Of a stretch of 38,219 nt of DNA, positions 14,952-22,309 are shown piece after piece. The notes below the pieces were generated by a model that saw only the letters and a program-made list of their open reading frames with translations, made no database searches and was not told the origin of the DNA. The stretch spans positions 1 to 38,219 of the forward strand of contig CAAFXL010000096.1 in the NCBI GenBank assembly GCA_900767005.1. Reading direction: 5' to 3'. This stretch comes from an uncultured Ruminobacter sp. (lineage in GTDB: Bacteria > Pseudomonadota > Gammaproteobacteria > Enterobacterales > Succinivibrionaceae). Both the position numbers and the translations under genes were made by a program. Position 1 is the first letter of the stretch. Each line of letters begins with the position of its first letter.

Positions 14952-15144
14952 TGTTTTCCTCCTTAATCGGGTATTTAACAACTTCTTCCAAGTGATTCAT
15001 TTTGTAGCGGTATACATAGTTATATAAATAATTCGTGTAGTATTCCAAAGTGACAGATTGACAAGTTGACACTTTTAGAAGCACTAGCATTTTTTTGTAA
15101 TTCTCATATTCAATCAATTCAAATTGATCAGTAATCTTTTGCAT
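14926..15144 (-). CDS. Small early protein, unknown
   Basis: A 72-residue protein starting at MQKITDQFE, chosen because AAAGGAGAAG lies just upstream; a longer frame from 15216 lacks a site. Tyr-rich helical middle (YYTNYLYNYVYRYKMNHLEE) and acidic tail. Overlaps the methyltransferase start by 26 bases. In related phages a protein of this size lies near replication genes, but I cannot name a function. Confidence 0.5.
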   Translation of the reverse strand: MQKITDQFELIEYENYKKMLVLLKVSTCQSVTLEYYTNYLYNYVYRYKMNHLEEVVKYPIKEENNECKDRNI

Positions 15145-15243
15145 TCTTCTCCTTTCTCCAAAACGCTTTTTAGCGCGTTTCAGCAACGTTTTTACGTTCT
15201 TTGATAAATTGTTCATTAAATCTCGTTTCGTGCGCCATAGCGC

Positions 15244-15435
15244 CTATTTAATGCCTTTGGCGGTCAATAGCGCAACAAACGAAGTAATGTATAGTAGTGT
15301 ATAAAATATTATTAGTATCGTTTTTACGATTTTATTTTGTATGTCAGATGTAAAAAACATGTGATATAAAACATATAAGTAACAAATCACTAAGACAATT
15401 GACATCAAGATTTTAACGACTTTTAATGCTGTCAT
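15244..15435 (-). CDS. Small two-span membrane protein
   Basis: A 63-residue protein with two hydrophobic segments (about 6-28 and 38-58). It overlaps the end of the replication-type gene upstream by 23 bases and has only a weak ribosome site (AGAAGAAAA), so it is probably translated by coupling, if at all. No family recognised. Confidence 0.45.
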   Translation of the reverse strand: MTALKVVKILMSIVLVICYLYVLYHMFFTSDIQNKIVKTILIIFYTLLYITSFVALLTAKGIK

Positions 15436-16183
15436 ATGGTTTTCTTCTTACACCCATCTTTTTTGCTAATTCCAGAATCGAGCTGTAAAGATAAGCAGGC
15501 TTGTTTTTAATAGGGTCGACATCAGTATCAATCGCAAAGTTGCTTTCATAGTTATGTCCAAAGTGCCTAATCATCGTGATTACATTTTCTATGGAGTATT
15601 GCGCAAGTAGTTTATTGATACATTGCTCATAAGCTTCGATATTAGCTCTATTAAGACTTTCCTCTTTGGATATGTAGTAATACTGCTCAAGCACTTCAAC
15701 TATGCGCCAAAAGTCATTTTCAAAAATTTTTTGTTCTTCTTCATGCGCATGCGCAAAGTCTTTAGATATTATTTCATTATAGTCAGTCAGATCATTATTA
15801 TCATGTTCACTATCATGTTCACTATCATGTTCATGTTCCTTATCGGTAAAATTCGTATTCGCTTGTAAATCTTGTACTTCTTCGTATACGCTCGTATTCG
15901 GTTGTTCGTTTTCGAATACGTTTGTATTTGATTTATTCCATCGTTTAAGAATGTTTTCCCTATTCTTTGAACATTGATCTTTCCATCGTTTTAAATCGGT
16001 TTTTAAATCTTTTTTGATTCTAGTCCATACGATATTAATTAATGGGTCGATTGGGTCAGGTGGGTTTAAATCGTTCACGTACAAATCAATAGTTTTGAAT
16101 AATATCCCTGCTTGCGCATCGGATAATAATTTTATTTGTTCGTGGTAGTTGACATATAAAATATATGATTCTTTGCCTTCCAT
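15413..16183 (-). CDS. Replisome-organiser-like protein (DUF6291-type N-terminus)
   Basis: A 256-residue protein starting at MEGKESYIL after CTGGAGGTAAAA. The N-terminal 90 residues (YHEQIKLLSDAQAGILFKTI, then a PPDPIDPLINIVW stretch and CSKNRENILKRW) match the DUF6291-type domain found at the front of phage replication-initiation proteins. A low-complexity linker (about 120-150) includes three HDSE-type repeats from a 12-base tandem repeat. The C-terminal 100 residues are helical and end in a basic tail, as in DnaD/replisome organisers. No helicase or loader gene is seen nearby, so the phage likely recruits host machinery. Confidence 0.65.
   Translation of the reverse strand: MEGKESYILYVNYHEQIKLLSDAQAGILFKTIDLYVNDLNPPDPIDPLINIVWTRIKKDLKTDLKRWKDQCSKNRENILKRWNKSNTNVFENEQPNTSVYEEVQDLQANTNFTDKEHEHDSEHDSEHDNNDLTDYNEIISKDFAHAHEEEQKIFENDFWRIVEVLEQYYYISKEESLNRANIEAYEQCINKLLAQYSIENVITMIRHFGHNYESNFAIDTDVDPIKNKPAYLYSSILELAKKMGVRRKPYDSIKSR
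15800..15833. repeat. 12-base tandem repeat inside the replication-type gene
   Basis: ATCATGTTCACT occurs twice in tandem with a third partial copy. In the minus-strand protein it encodes the repeated EHDS units of the linker. In-frame length changes would alter only linker length. Confidence 0.8.
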
Positions 16184-16221
16184 TTTTACCTCCAGTATGG
16201 ATGGGAAGAGCCTTAATAGGC

Positions 16222-16977
16222 TCATCCGTTATTTTGCTGTTGTTTTATTTGCTTTTCGATTTCTTTACAAATTGCTTCGTAGTCTTTGACTTTGACTTCA
16301 CTTGATGAAGAGTATCCAAATTGTGCAATAATTTGTTTACACAGTGCGCCATTGCCACTTGAAATAGCGTACATTCTATTGGCTTGACTTTTTGTGATTG
16401 GCTTTTCTAGTCCATCTTCTATGCTATTGGTTTTAGCATCATTGCCATTTAAGTCTTTTAAATCGGCATCATCAAAATCTTGAGTAAATACATCGGATAA
16501 GTTTCCTATGAAGAGGGAAGCTGCAACAAGCGCCCTTTTTTGTGCCATTTTTAAAACAGTGTTATCCATGTTTCCAATGCCTACGCGCTCACCATTATCG
16601 TTATATTTGGCATCGCGTTGAAATTTAGTTTCGTAGCTGTTCGCGGAGGCAATGCTTTCAGCGTGAATCAATCCATCACTGCCAATTAATTGACATTGAA
16701 TAATATATTCAAATAAACCGCTTTTAAAATCTCTTGTCTTTTCAATGATGGTGTATCTTGGTTGTAATCCTAGCAATGTACAAATAACTTGCGCTCCAGG
16801 TTGTAAGAGCGTTGGTTTCTTGCCTGTACCTGGAATAATACCCATATGAAAATTTTCTTTAAATTGGCTTTTGATCAATGATTGAAATCGGCTAATTGCT
16901 TCTAATTGGTTTTTGACATTTTCTTGTGTAATATTCATGATTGAATTGTTTTCGACTAAAGTTAAATTGTTTTCCAT
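16222..16977 (-). CDS. Phage single-strand annealing/recombination protein (Erf/Sak-like)
   Basis: A 251-residue protein with AGGAGGATTT upstream. Visible hallmarks are IPGTGKKPTLLQPGAQVICT (about 50-69) and DNTVLKMAQKRALVAASL (about 138-155) followed by SDVFTQDFDD. These are typical of Rad52/Erf-superfamily annealing proteins of Firmicutes phages, which pair complementary single strands in recombination and replication. The C-terminal 80 residues are a probable flexible linker and a small helical domain ending in Gln/Asn. It is next to a RecB/Cas4-type nuclease, the usual partner of annealing proteins. Confidence 0.7.
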   Translation of the reverse strand: MENNLTLVENNSIMNITQENVKNQLEAISRFQSLIKSQFKENFHMGIIPGTGKKPTLLQPGAQVICTLLGLQPRYTIIEKTRDFKSGLFEYIIQCQLIGSDGLIHAESIASANSYETKFQRDAKYNDNGERVGIGNMDNTVLKMAQKRALVAASLFIGNLSDVFTQDFDDADLKDLNGNDAKTNSIEDGLEKPITKSQANRMYAISSGNGALCKQIIAQFGYSSSSEVKVKDYEAICKEIEKQIKQQQNNG

Positions 16978-16994
16978 TGTTTTAAATCCTCCTA

Positions 16995-17561
16995 TTATCT
17001 AACTTTGACAATTTTAGTTTTTTCTATATTTACGCCAGGAATATTAATATTTCCTTTAGCGAGTTTTACAAGTTTTTTTATCGCGCTTGTATCAGCTTTT
17101 AAGAGTTGAACACCATTTATTGAAAATGGTATCTTGCTTTCATCGGTGATAATTATGCTATAATCATCTTGGAAGCTTGTGCCTTTAACTTGTGGAGTGT
17201 CAGGGGCTAAACTGATTTCCATTCCGGTTTCTTCACGAATTGAAGATTCAAGCTTCTTTCTTTCTTCTTCAAGAATAACCATATAATCGGCAATTTCTTT
17301 TTTGAGTTTCTTCTCTACTTCTTGAAGAGGCTTTTTCATTTCATTTTCTTTATTGCAAATTGATTTCCAAGATTGATAAGCGTTGCTTTTTGGCTCTTTC
17401 CAGTATCCCTCAATAGAGTCAATTAAATCTTTATCGGCTTTTAAATAATTTGAAGCTCTTAAGTAAGAATCGTTATCAACTACGCTTAAAGCGAGCGCTT
17501 CTGCGACAAAAACATCGCACTTATTTGTAAGTTGTGTTTCTTGATTTTGAATTGTGTTCAT
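16995..17561 (-). CDS. Coiled-coil early protein in recombination cluster
   Basis: A 188-residue protein starting at MNTIQNQET after AAGGGGAACAAAC. Residues of about 50-120 form a long charged coiled coil (NEMKKPLQEVEKKLKKEIAD). The C-terminal third has a beta-rich unit ending in INIPGVNIEKTKIVKVR. The architecture and its place between nuclease and annealing protein are common in Firmicutes phages (DUF1351-like or similar). It probably assists the recombination pair. Confidence 0.6.
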   Translation of the reverse strand: MNTIQNQETQLTNKCDVFVAEALALSVVDNDSYLRASNYLKADKDLIDSIEGYWKEPKSNAYQSWKSICNKENEMKKPLQEVEKKLKKEIADYMVILEEERKKLESSIREETGMEISLAPDTPQVKGTSFQDDYSIIITDESKIPFSINGVQLLKADTSAIKKLVKLAKGNINIPGVNIEKTKIVKVR

Positions 17562-17584
17562 GTTTGTTCCCCTTTTCATTTTTG

Positions 17585-18184
17585 TTATTTGATTTTTGGT
17601 TTGAAGTAGTGAATTTTTAATAGGCTTTCGAATATGTCCCATCTATCGGGCAAATCCCTAATAAATTCATAAGAGCCATCAGGTCTTAGCAGAAGGGTGG
17701 CGCGCTCATCCACTTCAATATTTTCATTTTTGAATATCCGCTCGTATGCACTCGTTTGCACTGCTACAAGCTCGGGATGTATCGGCTCAGTAGTTTTAAT
17801 ATCGAATAATACACATTTGTTATCTATGAGCGCTAAACGATCGATGGTTCCTGCGTAATAATATTTTGTATGGTAGTGTTGCAATTCGATAAAAATCATT
17901 TGTGGTTTATAATCTGCTACAAACTTTTTATAAGCCTCAAGATAGCCTTTTTCTTCTTCTTTGATATCTTCTACTTTGTAGAGGTCATATAGCTCTGTAG
18001 CGTGGTGGACATCGCTCCCCACGTTGGCTTTTCTCGATACGATATTTGTTGGGATATCTTTGTAAATGTAAGATGATAACGGTGCCATTATTTGAGTGAC
18101 TGAAGGCAATATAATATTTTTACTATGTAAAACATAGGTGTGGTCAATTTCTTTAAATATTAAATCGGTGTTTTTGATCTCCAT
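17585..18184 (-). CDS. PD-(D/E)XK nuclease (RecB/Cas4-type phage exonuclease)
   Basis: A 199-residue protein with CAGGAGTAAAC before the ATG. The nuclease core is visible: GSDVHHATE (about 57-64) gives the first His and Glu, then GTIDRL (112-117) with Asp115, then LFDIKTT (126-132) with the Asp128-x-Lys130 pair, then VQTSAYE (142-148). This order of H, D, D-x-K and Q-x3-Y is that of RecB-family phage nucleases. Paired with the annealing protein two genes downstream, it would degrade one strand to make recombination substrate. No Cas4 Cys cluster is present. Confidence 0.85.
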   Translation of the reverse strand: MEIKNTDLIFKEIDHTYVLHSKNIILPSVTQIMAPLSSYIYKDIPTNIVSRKANVGSDVHHATELYDLYKVEDIKEEEKGYLEAYKKFVADYKPQMIFIELQHYHTKYYYAGTIDRLALIDNKCVLFDIKTTEPIHPELVAVQTSAYERIFKNENIEVDERATLLLRPDGSYEFIRDLPDRWDIFESLLKIHYFKPKIK

Positions 18185-18204
18185 TGTGTTTACTCCTGTT
18201 TTAA

Positions 18205-18630
18205 TTAATCGAAGAAATGATTGAATTTAATTTCTTCGTTTTCAAAATCGATATAAGCATAGTTATCGGTCTTGATATAACTTTTCATTATTAAGATTCT
18301 TTTGTAGATGTTCCAAGCTCTTTTTTTTTCCTTAAAAAGCGCCTTTTTAGCTTCTTCAAGCGTTGCGATTTTATAACCTCGATTGCCATCGGTAATTAAG
18401 ACATGATGCCAGCATTTAGATTTTTTAATCGCGTTGATATCTTGTCTAATTTTTCGATAAGCTGTTGAATTATAATCGGTTGTTGATTCGTTTAATCTTG
18501 AATATGTCTCTGGGAAATTTCCACAGATCATTTCTTTAGTGATGACAGTTCTTTCATCTTCGCAAAATATATCCTCTAGATATTGAGCGAGCGCCCATTG
18601 TTGAGGGGTTAAATCGTTAGTTAATTCCAT
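18205..18630 (-). CDS. Helical early protein with possible winged helix
   Basis: A 141-residue protein. The N-terminus LTPQQWALAQYLEDIF, followed by TVITKEMICGNFPETY and RKIRQDINAIKKSKCWHHVL, then TDGNRGYKIAT, fits a winged helix in which a G-Y-K-I element forms the wing. This pattern occurs in small phage early proteins preceding recombination genes. The C-terminus is helical. Its start overlaps the end of the upstream gene by 10 bases, whose codons contain the AAAGGAG site. Confidence 0.55.
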   Translation of the reverse strand: MELTNDLTPQQWALAQYLEDIFCEDERTVITKEMICGNFPETYSRLNESTTDYNSTAYRKIRQDINAIKKSKCWHHVLITDGNRGYKIATLEEAKKALFKEKKRAWNIYKRILIMKSYIKTDNYAYIDFENEEIKFNHFFD

Positions 18631-18932
18631 TTTGTTTTTTCTCCTTTCATTGATAATTCTAAACGGTAGTTTTTAATAATTTTCTTCGATGTAATTCCGT
18701 AGTCTTTCAAATAATCAAGTGCGTATTGTAGCGGGATGACATAGCGAGCGGGCGGGATCTTGTTTAATCCTTTGCAATCGGTCAAGTACTTCTTGCGGAT
18801 GTCGTGATACACATCCTGGAGCATTTGCTTACAATCGGCGCCATCAAGTCCCATCAAGATTTTTAAATCGTTTTTAGTGATAAATGCTTTTGTTTGAATT
18901 ATGTTATATTGTTGCTCTATTAAGTTATTCAT
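18621..18932 (-). CDS. Small HTH-type early protein
   Basis: A 103-residue protein. The segment AFITKNDLKILMGLDGADCK, then MLQDVYHDI, looks like a helix-turn-helix of the excisionase/DUF3173-like kind, followed by PPARYVIPLQYALDYLKDYG. It has only a weak ribosome site; an operator-like box (GTCAGGTGATGCA) lies between it and the upstream HTH gene. Probably DNA-binding; role unknown. Confidence 0.55.
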   Translation of the reverse strand: MNNLIEQQYNIIQTKAFITKNDLKILMGLDGADCKQMLQDVYHDIRKKYLTDCKGLNKIPPARYVIPLQYALDYLKDYGITSKKIIKNYRLELSMKGEKTKWN

Positions 18933-18948
18933 GGTATTACTCTAGAAT

Positions 18949-18961
18949 TGCATCACCTGAC
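18949..18961. promoter_or_regulatory. Possible third operator-like box
   Basis: TGCATCACCTGAC matches the boxes at 21344-21356 (TGTATCACCTGAC) in 12 of 13 bases and at 21374-21386 (TGTATCGCCTAAT) less well. It lies just downstream of the Cro-like HTH gene. Chance similarity cannot be excluded. Confidence 0.35.
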
Positions 18962-19153
18962 TTAATCATCAAAAAAAATCGACTTGTCAACGTTCAACGC
19001 ATCCGCGATTTTAATAATTTCGTTGACTTTAAAATCTGATTTGCCCTGTTCCTTGCTTATGTAAGTAGCCGAAGGCATACCGATTAAATCGGCGAGCGCT
19101 TTCTGCGATAGTCTTTTCTCAGCTCGTAACCCTCTTAATTTGTTCAAGTTCAT
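18962..19153 (-). CDS. Cro/CI-type HTH regulator
   Basis: A 63-residue protein that is a single HTH_3 domain: LRGLRAEKRLSQKALADLIG, then MPSATYISKEQGKSDFKVNE and IIKIADALNVDKSIFFDD. CAAAGGAGGAATA precedes the ATG. Its early-operon position, opposite in direction to the repressor operon, suits a Cro-like role that shuts off the lysogeny promoter or tunes early transcription (inference). Confidence 0.8.
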   Translation of the reverse strand: MNLNKLRGLRAEKRLSQKALADLIGMPSATYISKEQGKSDFKVNEIIKIADALNVDKSIFFDD

Positions 19154-19257
19154 TCTTTTATATTCCTCCTTTGGTTAAATTTAAAACATGATAATTTGAA
19201 TAAAATAATTTTTTTTGTTTGAATTCCTTTGGCTCATCTCCTTTAATTTGCTAATTT

Positions 19258-19291
19258 GCGCTCTAAGGGGCTTTTTAGCCCCGTCTAGCGC
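19258..19291 (-). other. Intergenic hairpin in early mRNA
   Basis: GCGCT...AGCGC outer and GGGGCT/AGCCCC inner stems around a TTTT loop, with a mismatched bulge. No T run follows on the minus strand, so it is unlikely to be a strong terminator; it may be a processing or stability element. The surrounding 173 bases (19154-19326) hold no other gene I can support. Confidence 0.4.
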
Positions 19292-19326
19292 GTTTTATTA
19301 GTTTTATGATAAATATATGTCTTTGA

Positions 19327-19521
19327 TTATTTCACGTTAATTTGGGCTTGTTTTGCCTCCTTTCTTTCATCGTTTAATAATTCACCTAGTGCAATTATTT
19401 TAATATTTAAGTGGCTGATTCTTTCTTGGTAGTCATCCGGGTTGTAGCTCTTTAAGCGGATACAATCGGAAAGCTCCGTAATGTAATCCACTAACTTATT
19501 TATTACTGTGTCTTTATCCAT
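19327..19521 (-). CDS. Small coiled-coil early protein
   Basis: A 64-residue helical protein (VINKLVDYITELSDCIRLKS..) with TTAGAGGTAAGCC before the ATG. Leucine and isoleucine spacing suggests a two-helix hairpin. Short proteins of this build are frequent in Firmicutes phage early operons; no function assigned. Confidence 0.5.
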   Translation of the reverse strand: MDKDTVINKLVDYITELSDCIRLKSYNPDDYQERISHLNIKIIALGELLNDERKEAKQAQINVK

Positions 19522-19531
19522 CGGCTTACCT

Positions 19532-20494
19532 CTAAGCGTTCAACGCTTTTAATTTGCTAATGACTTGTTTAGTCGCATAAATTCCGTTATGGTTGAGCAT
19601 TCTTTGCCATGCGCTATTGGATGGTGACCACTTAAAGCCCCATAATTTTAATATGTCGCGCTCTTCTTTTGATGGGATACTATCAAAGATTAATTTGATT
19701 CGCATGGTTTCTTTGTCTTCTTCAACTTGTAAGCCTTCTATTTGCTCATATTCGTTGACACTGTCGGCTGTCCTTTCTTTCATCGCTTCCAATTTTTTCA
19801 CTCTTCCTTTTAATCGGTTGATGTTTTGATTATTGTTTGTTAGTTTAAAAGGTGCATAAGGCATTGTTTTGCACGTTGGCGCATTTTTGATTGCTTCATC
19901 GAGGATTTTAGCTTGTTCATCGGTTAGATTCTCAAATCCTATCATTGTCCCATTTTCGCGATACCACGCATTAGATCTTTTCATTAGGTCTTGCTTCTCT
20001 TCTAATTCTTCAATTCTAAGCTTTAACTTTTCAACGGCGAGAGCGTCGGAGCTTGATATCGTGGCATTGGTTAACAGGTTGCGTATTTTTTTATAAAATC
20101 GGTTATTGAATGGGTCAAATAAAGATTGATTTTTTGCATAAAAATTATCCCTTGCCTGTTGTTGCTTTTGGTGTTTTTTCATTGGATAATTTGCCGGACC
20201 TGAAAGCATCCAAGAAACGCATGATGAATCGATTCTATTTAATTCGTTGATAGCATCGGCTAATTTCTTGCTGTATCGGTCAGCTAATTGATTGATTAGC
20301 TCCATATTATCGCTTGTGGCGTTGTTTGGATGTGCATTGATTAAAAGATTGATGTCTTCGGAAAACTCCGCCAAAATGCTTTTATATTCGTTTGTTGCGC
20401 TGTTCATTTTGTAGTCGCTTGTAAAAGTCGACTCATGCGCTCTTAGTGCGAGCGCCTCATTGATTGGGTAAAAGTTAATTGTTAATTGTTCCAT
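19532..20494 (-). CDS. Large early protein with coiled coil and C-terminal RWSPS-type unit
   Basis: A 320-residue protein starting after AAAGGAGAGAAAC. Central coiled coils lie at about 155-175 and 225-240 (EKLKLRIEELEEKQDL; NRLKGRVKKLEAMKE). The middle has AWYRENGTMIGFENLTDEQA, and the C-terminus carries LKLWGFKWSPSNSAWQRMLN followed by a helix. I recognise this combination from plasmid and phage proteins of gut Firmicutes, where it occurs in long mobile-element proteins of unknown role. It could bind DNA or counter host defence, but nothing in the sequence decides. Confidence 0.6.
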   Translation of the reverse strand: MEQLTINFYPINEALALRAHESTFTSDYKMNSATNEYKSILAEFSEDINLLINAHPNNATSDNMELINQLADRYSKKLADAINELNRIDSSCVSWMLSGPANYPMKKHQKQQQARDNFYAKNQSLFDPFNNRFYKKIRNLLTNATISSSDALAVEKLKLRIEELEEKQDLMKRSNAWYRENGTMIGFENLTDEQAKILDEAIKNAPTCKTMPYAPFKLTNNNQNINRLKGRVKKLEAMKERTADSVNEYEQIEGLQVEEDKETMRIKLIFDSIPSKEERDILKLWGFKWSPSNSAWQRMLNHNGIYATKQVISKLKALNA

Positions 20495-20521
20495 GTTTGT
20501 TTCTCTCCTTTGATTTACTTA

Positions 20522-20770
20522 TTAATTTTCTTCGAAATAATCGACTGGGTCAGTCTCTAGAGCTTCCTCAGTGTTAGCCCCTTCGAAAATGTACGCGATG
20601 TATTTTGCAGTTTTTGAGGGGTTTTTAGATTCTCGGTCTAAACGTTTTTTTATGTAAGTTTGAGCTTCCTCTAATGTTTCAAATGTGGCGCGTAAATCAG
20701 TCCATTCTTGGGCGCTGTGATGACGTTCTGCATAGCCATCAAGTACAAAATATAATTTTTTAGTTTCCAT
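20522..20770 (-). CDS. Small acidic early protein
   Basis: An 82-residue protein starting at METKKLYFV after AGGAGAAAGAA. It has an alpha/beta pattern (LYFVLDGYAE; TFETLEEAQTYIKKRLD; KYIAYIFEG), as in small phage proteins with a beta-alpha-beta fold, and an acidic tail. Not recognised. Confidence 0.5.
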   Translation of the reverse strand: METKKLYFVLDGYAERHHSAQEWTDLRATFETLEEAQTYIKKRLDRESKNPSKTAKYIAYIFEGANTEEALETDPVDYFEEN

Positions 20771-20860
20771 GTTTCTTTCTCCTCTCACTCTCTATTTAAT
20801 CGGGCTTGTGACCGCCTTTGGCTAGATTAAGAGGGGCGCTTTAGGTTAAGCGTTAACCCT

Positions 20861-21151
20861 TTAGAATAATATTTTGATGGTGTGGTTTGGTGTTTCTACG
20901 ATTAAATATCTCTTATCGTTTTCTTCGATTAGATATGCACAAGTAAACATGAATGTGTTATATGATAATATCCTGAACCCATAGCCATTATTATTAATCA
21001 TTTTGTTAAAGCAAGATTCATATGCGTTATATTTTGAATGGCTACATGTTGTGTAGATGTCTTCTAATCTGTAAGCGTTTGAATTAAGATAAGAATTAAT
21101 TAAACATCTTGCTCTCTTTGAATTGTTTCTAAATTTTAATGTTGCTGTCAT
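20861..21151 (-). CDS. First gene of the early operon, small protein of unknown function
   Basis: A 96-residue protein starting after AAAAAGGAGAAAAC. It is basic, Asn- and Tyr-rich, with four Cys. The pattern SYLNSNAYRLEDIYTTCSHS, then NGYGFRILSYN, is one I recall from small first genes of gut-phage early regions. Being first behind the early promoter, it will be made at once after infection; an anti-host role is possible but unproven. Confidence 0.55.
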   Translation of the reverse strand: MTATLKFRNNSKRARCLINSYLNSNAYRLEDIYTTCSHSKYNAYESCFNKMINNNGYGFRILSYNTFMFTCAYLIEENDKRYLIVETPNHTIKILF

Positions 21152-21343
21152 TTTTGTTTTCTCCTTTTTATTTTTGATTTTTAATATATATAATAATTAA
21201 TATCTAATAATTAATAATAATTAATATATATAATATATAAATAATATATAAATATAGTTAGTTAATAATTAATTAGTCGCATGTGTCGTTGAGTGTTTTA
21301 TAATCATCCTCCTTTTGAATAATCAACTTTCACATGTGCGTCA

Positions 21344-21356
21344 TGTATCACCTGAC
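21344..21356. promoter_or_regulatory. Operator-like box O1 at the early transcription start
   Basis: TGTATCACCTGAC lies at the predicted start of the leftward transcript. It repeats as TGTATCGCCTAAT 30 bases away, about three helical turns, so a repressor could bind both on one face. Confidence 0.6.
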
Positions 21357-21362
21357 GAGTTC

Positions 21363-21391
21363 ATAATAAATCCTGTATCGCCTAATGTCAA
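21363..21391 (-). promoter_or_regulatory. Early (leftward) promoter
   Basis: On the minus strand TTGACA is followed by exactly 17 bases and TATTAT. The -35 is perfect, and the -10 matches 5 of 6. It faces the early operon and carries an operator-like box in its spacer. Confidence 0.85.
21374..21386. promoter_or_regulatory. Operator-like box O2 in the early promoter spacer
   Basis: TGTATCGCCTAAT lies between -10 and -35 of the early promoter, so a protein bound here would block RNA polymerase. It is a direct repeat of O1. Confidence 0.6.
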
Positions 21392-21430
21392 GCGCTAATT
21401 AACAATTTTTTATATTTTTTTAAAAAAAAG

Positions 21431-21439
21431 TGTTAGAAT
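21431..21439 (+). promoter_or_regulatory. Repressor-operon extended -10 promoter element
   Basis: TGTTAGAAT has the TG-N-TANAAT form of an extended -10, which needs no good -35 (the -35 region here is only T/A). It would start the repressor transcript at about 21446. The same nine bases occur at 23542-23550. Confidence 0.5.
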
Positions 21440-21483
21440 AATATTGTCTTTTGCTAACGATAGTAAATGATAGGAGGAAAAAC

Positions 21484-21882
21484 ATGGGATTCAAAGAAAA
21501 TTATTTAAAACTGCAACAAAAAAATAAAATATCATTCGCAGAGATTGGGCGCCGTTGCGGTGTGTCGAAAGGTAGCGCATGGGCATGGGCTCACTCGCAC
21601 GAATTGCCAACTATAGAACACTTGAAACAACTTGCGCAGGTCTTCGCTTGCACTGTTGATGAATTAATTAAAGATGATGATTTTTACAACCAAAACATGC
21701 CCGGGATAGTTGCGCAGGTTACACCTCAGCCAACAGCATCAATCGATAATAATCAGGATAGCTTCATTATCGCAATGTGTGCGTTGTCTCCCGTTCTCTC
21801 GGAGCAGGACAAAAGCGAATTGCTTAAGCTTTCACAAGAGCTTATTAATCGAGCTAAAAGCGCTAAAAAAAGCAATAATTAA
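21484..21882 (+). CDS. Phage repressor (HTH Xre-family)
   Basis: A 132-residue protein starting at MGFKENYLK after ATAGGAGGAAAAAC. Residues of about 5-58 are an HTH_3 domain: KISFAEIGRRCGVSKGSAWA, then HSHELPTIEHLKQLAQVFAC and TVDELIKDD. The linker is Gln/Pro/Thr-rich, and the C-terminus (LSPVLSEQDKSELLKLSQEL) is a short helical dimerisation-type element; no LexA-like peptidase domain is seen. It is followed by an ImmA-like protease, a known partner that inactivates such repressors in ICEBs1-type systems. The two operator-like boxes upstream are its likely targets. Confidence 0.8.
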   Translation: MGFKENYLKLQQKNKISFAEIGRRCGVSKGSAWAWAHSHELPTIEHLKQLAQVFACTVDELIKDDDFYNQNMPGIVAQVTPQPTASIDNNQDSFIIAMCALSPVLSEQDKSELLKLSQELINRAKSAKKSNN

Positions 21883-21897
21883 TTAAACAATGAATAT

Positions 21898-22260
21898 ATG
21901 GAGTATAACGAACAACAAAAAAGCAAGATTGATCAAAAAATTGATCTAATTAAAAAATGCCTTTTAAATTTTGACATCAATTTTTATTTTGAAAAGATGC
22001 CGAAGAAAATAAAAGGGCTTTCGATAGTTCAAAATGATATCAAAATCATTGTTATTAATTCTTGTTTTAGGTGGAATTATAAGCGCATTGAAGAAATAGC
22101 GCGCCATGAATTTTGTCACATCTTGCACCCTGATACGATGTACAACTTAAACGATGGAGCTAAGCTTATTATTAAACGCGAAAAAGACCGCCACACGCTC
22201 GAAAGTGAATTTTATAAGCAATTAAACAATGTCAATATAAAAAGCGCTGTAAGTGGCTAA
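21898..22260 (+). CDS. ImmA/IrrE-like metallopeptidase
   Basis: A 120-residue protein, 15 bases after the repressor. The zinc site is visible as ARHEFCHILH at about 68-77 (His70, Glu71, His74). A downstream Glu (E102 or E104, in TLESEFYKQ) may be the third ligand. It is shorter than typical ImmA. In related systems the enzyme cleaves the neighbouring repressor after DNA damage or a signal, releasing the early promoter. No strong ribosome site precedes the ATG, suggesting coupling to the repressor. Confidence 0.75.
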   Translation: MEYNEQQKSKIDQKIDLIKKCLLNFDINFYFEKMPKKIKGLSIVQNDIKIIVINSCFRWNYKRIEEIARHEFCHILHPDTMYNLNDGAKLIIKREKDRHTLESEFYKQLNNVNIKSAVSG

Positions 22261-22309
22261 TTTTAAGCCAAAGAAAAGAATATAAAAATTTAAAAATGGA
22301 GGAGATACC

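Larger units (their letters stand above)
21152..21483. other. Divergent control region between early and lysogeny operons
   Basis: No gene. From left to right it holds an almost pure A/T tract (about 21181-21274), a leader segment with a potential 12-codon frame on the minus strand, the early promoter with two operator-like boxes, and the extended -10 promoter of the repressor. The A/T tract could be a DNA-unwinding element or simply a long mRNA leader. Confidence 0.7.

Noticed and set aside
19258..19291. Rho-independent terminator in the early operon
   Set aside because: The hairpin has a bulge and no T run on the transcribed strand.
21274..21321. 12-codon leader peptide on the minus strand (MIIKHSTTHATN)
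   Set aside because: AAAGGAGG directly abuts the ATG without spacing, so translation is doubtful; it was left as part of the leader.
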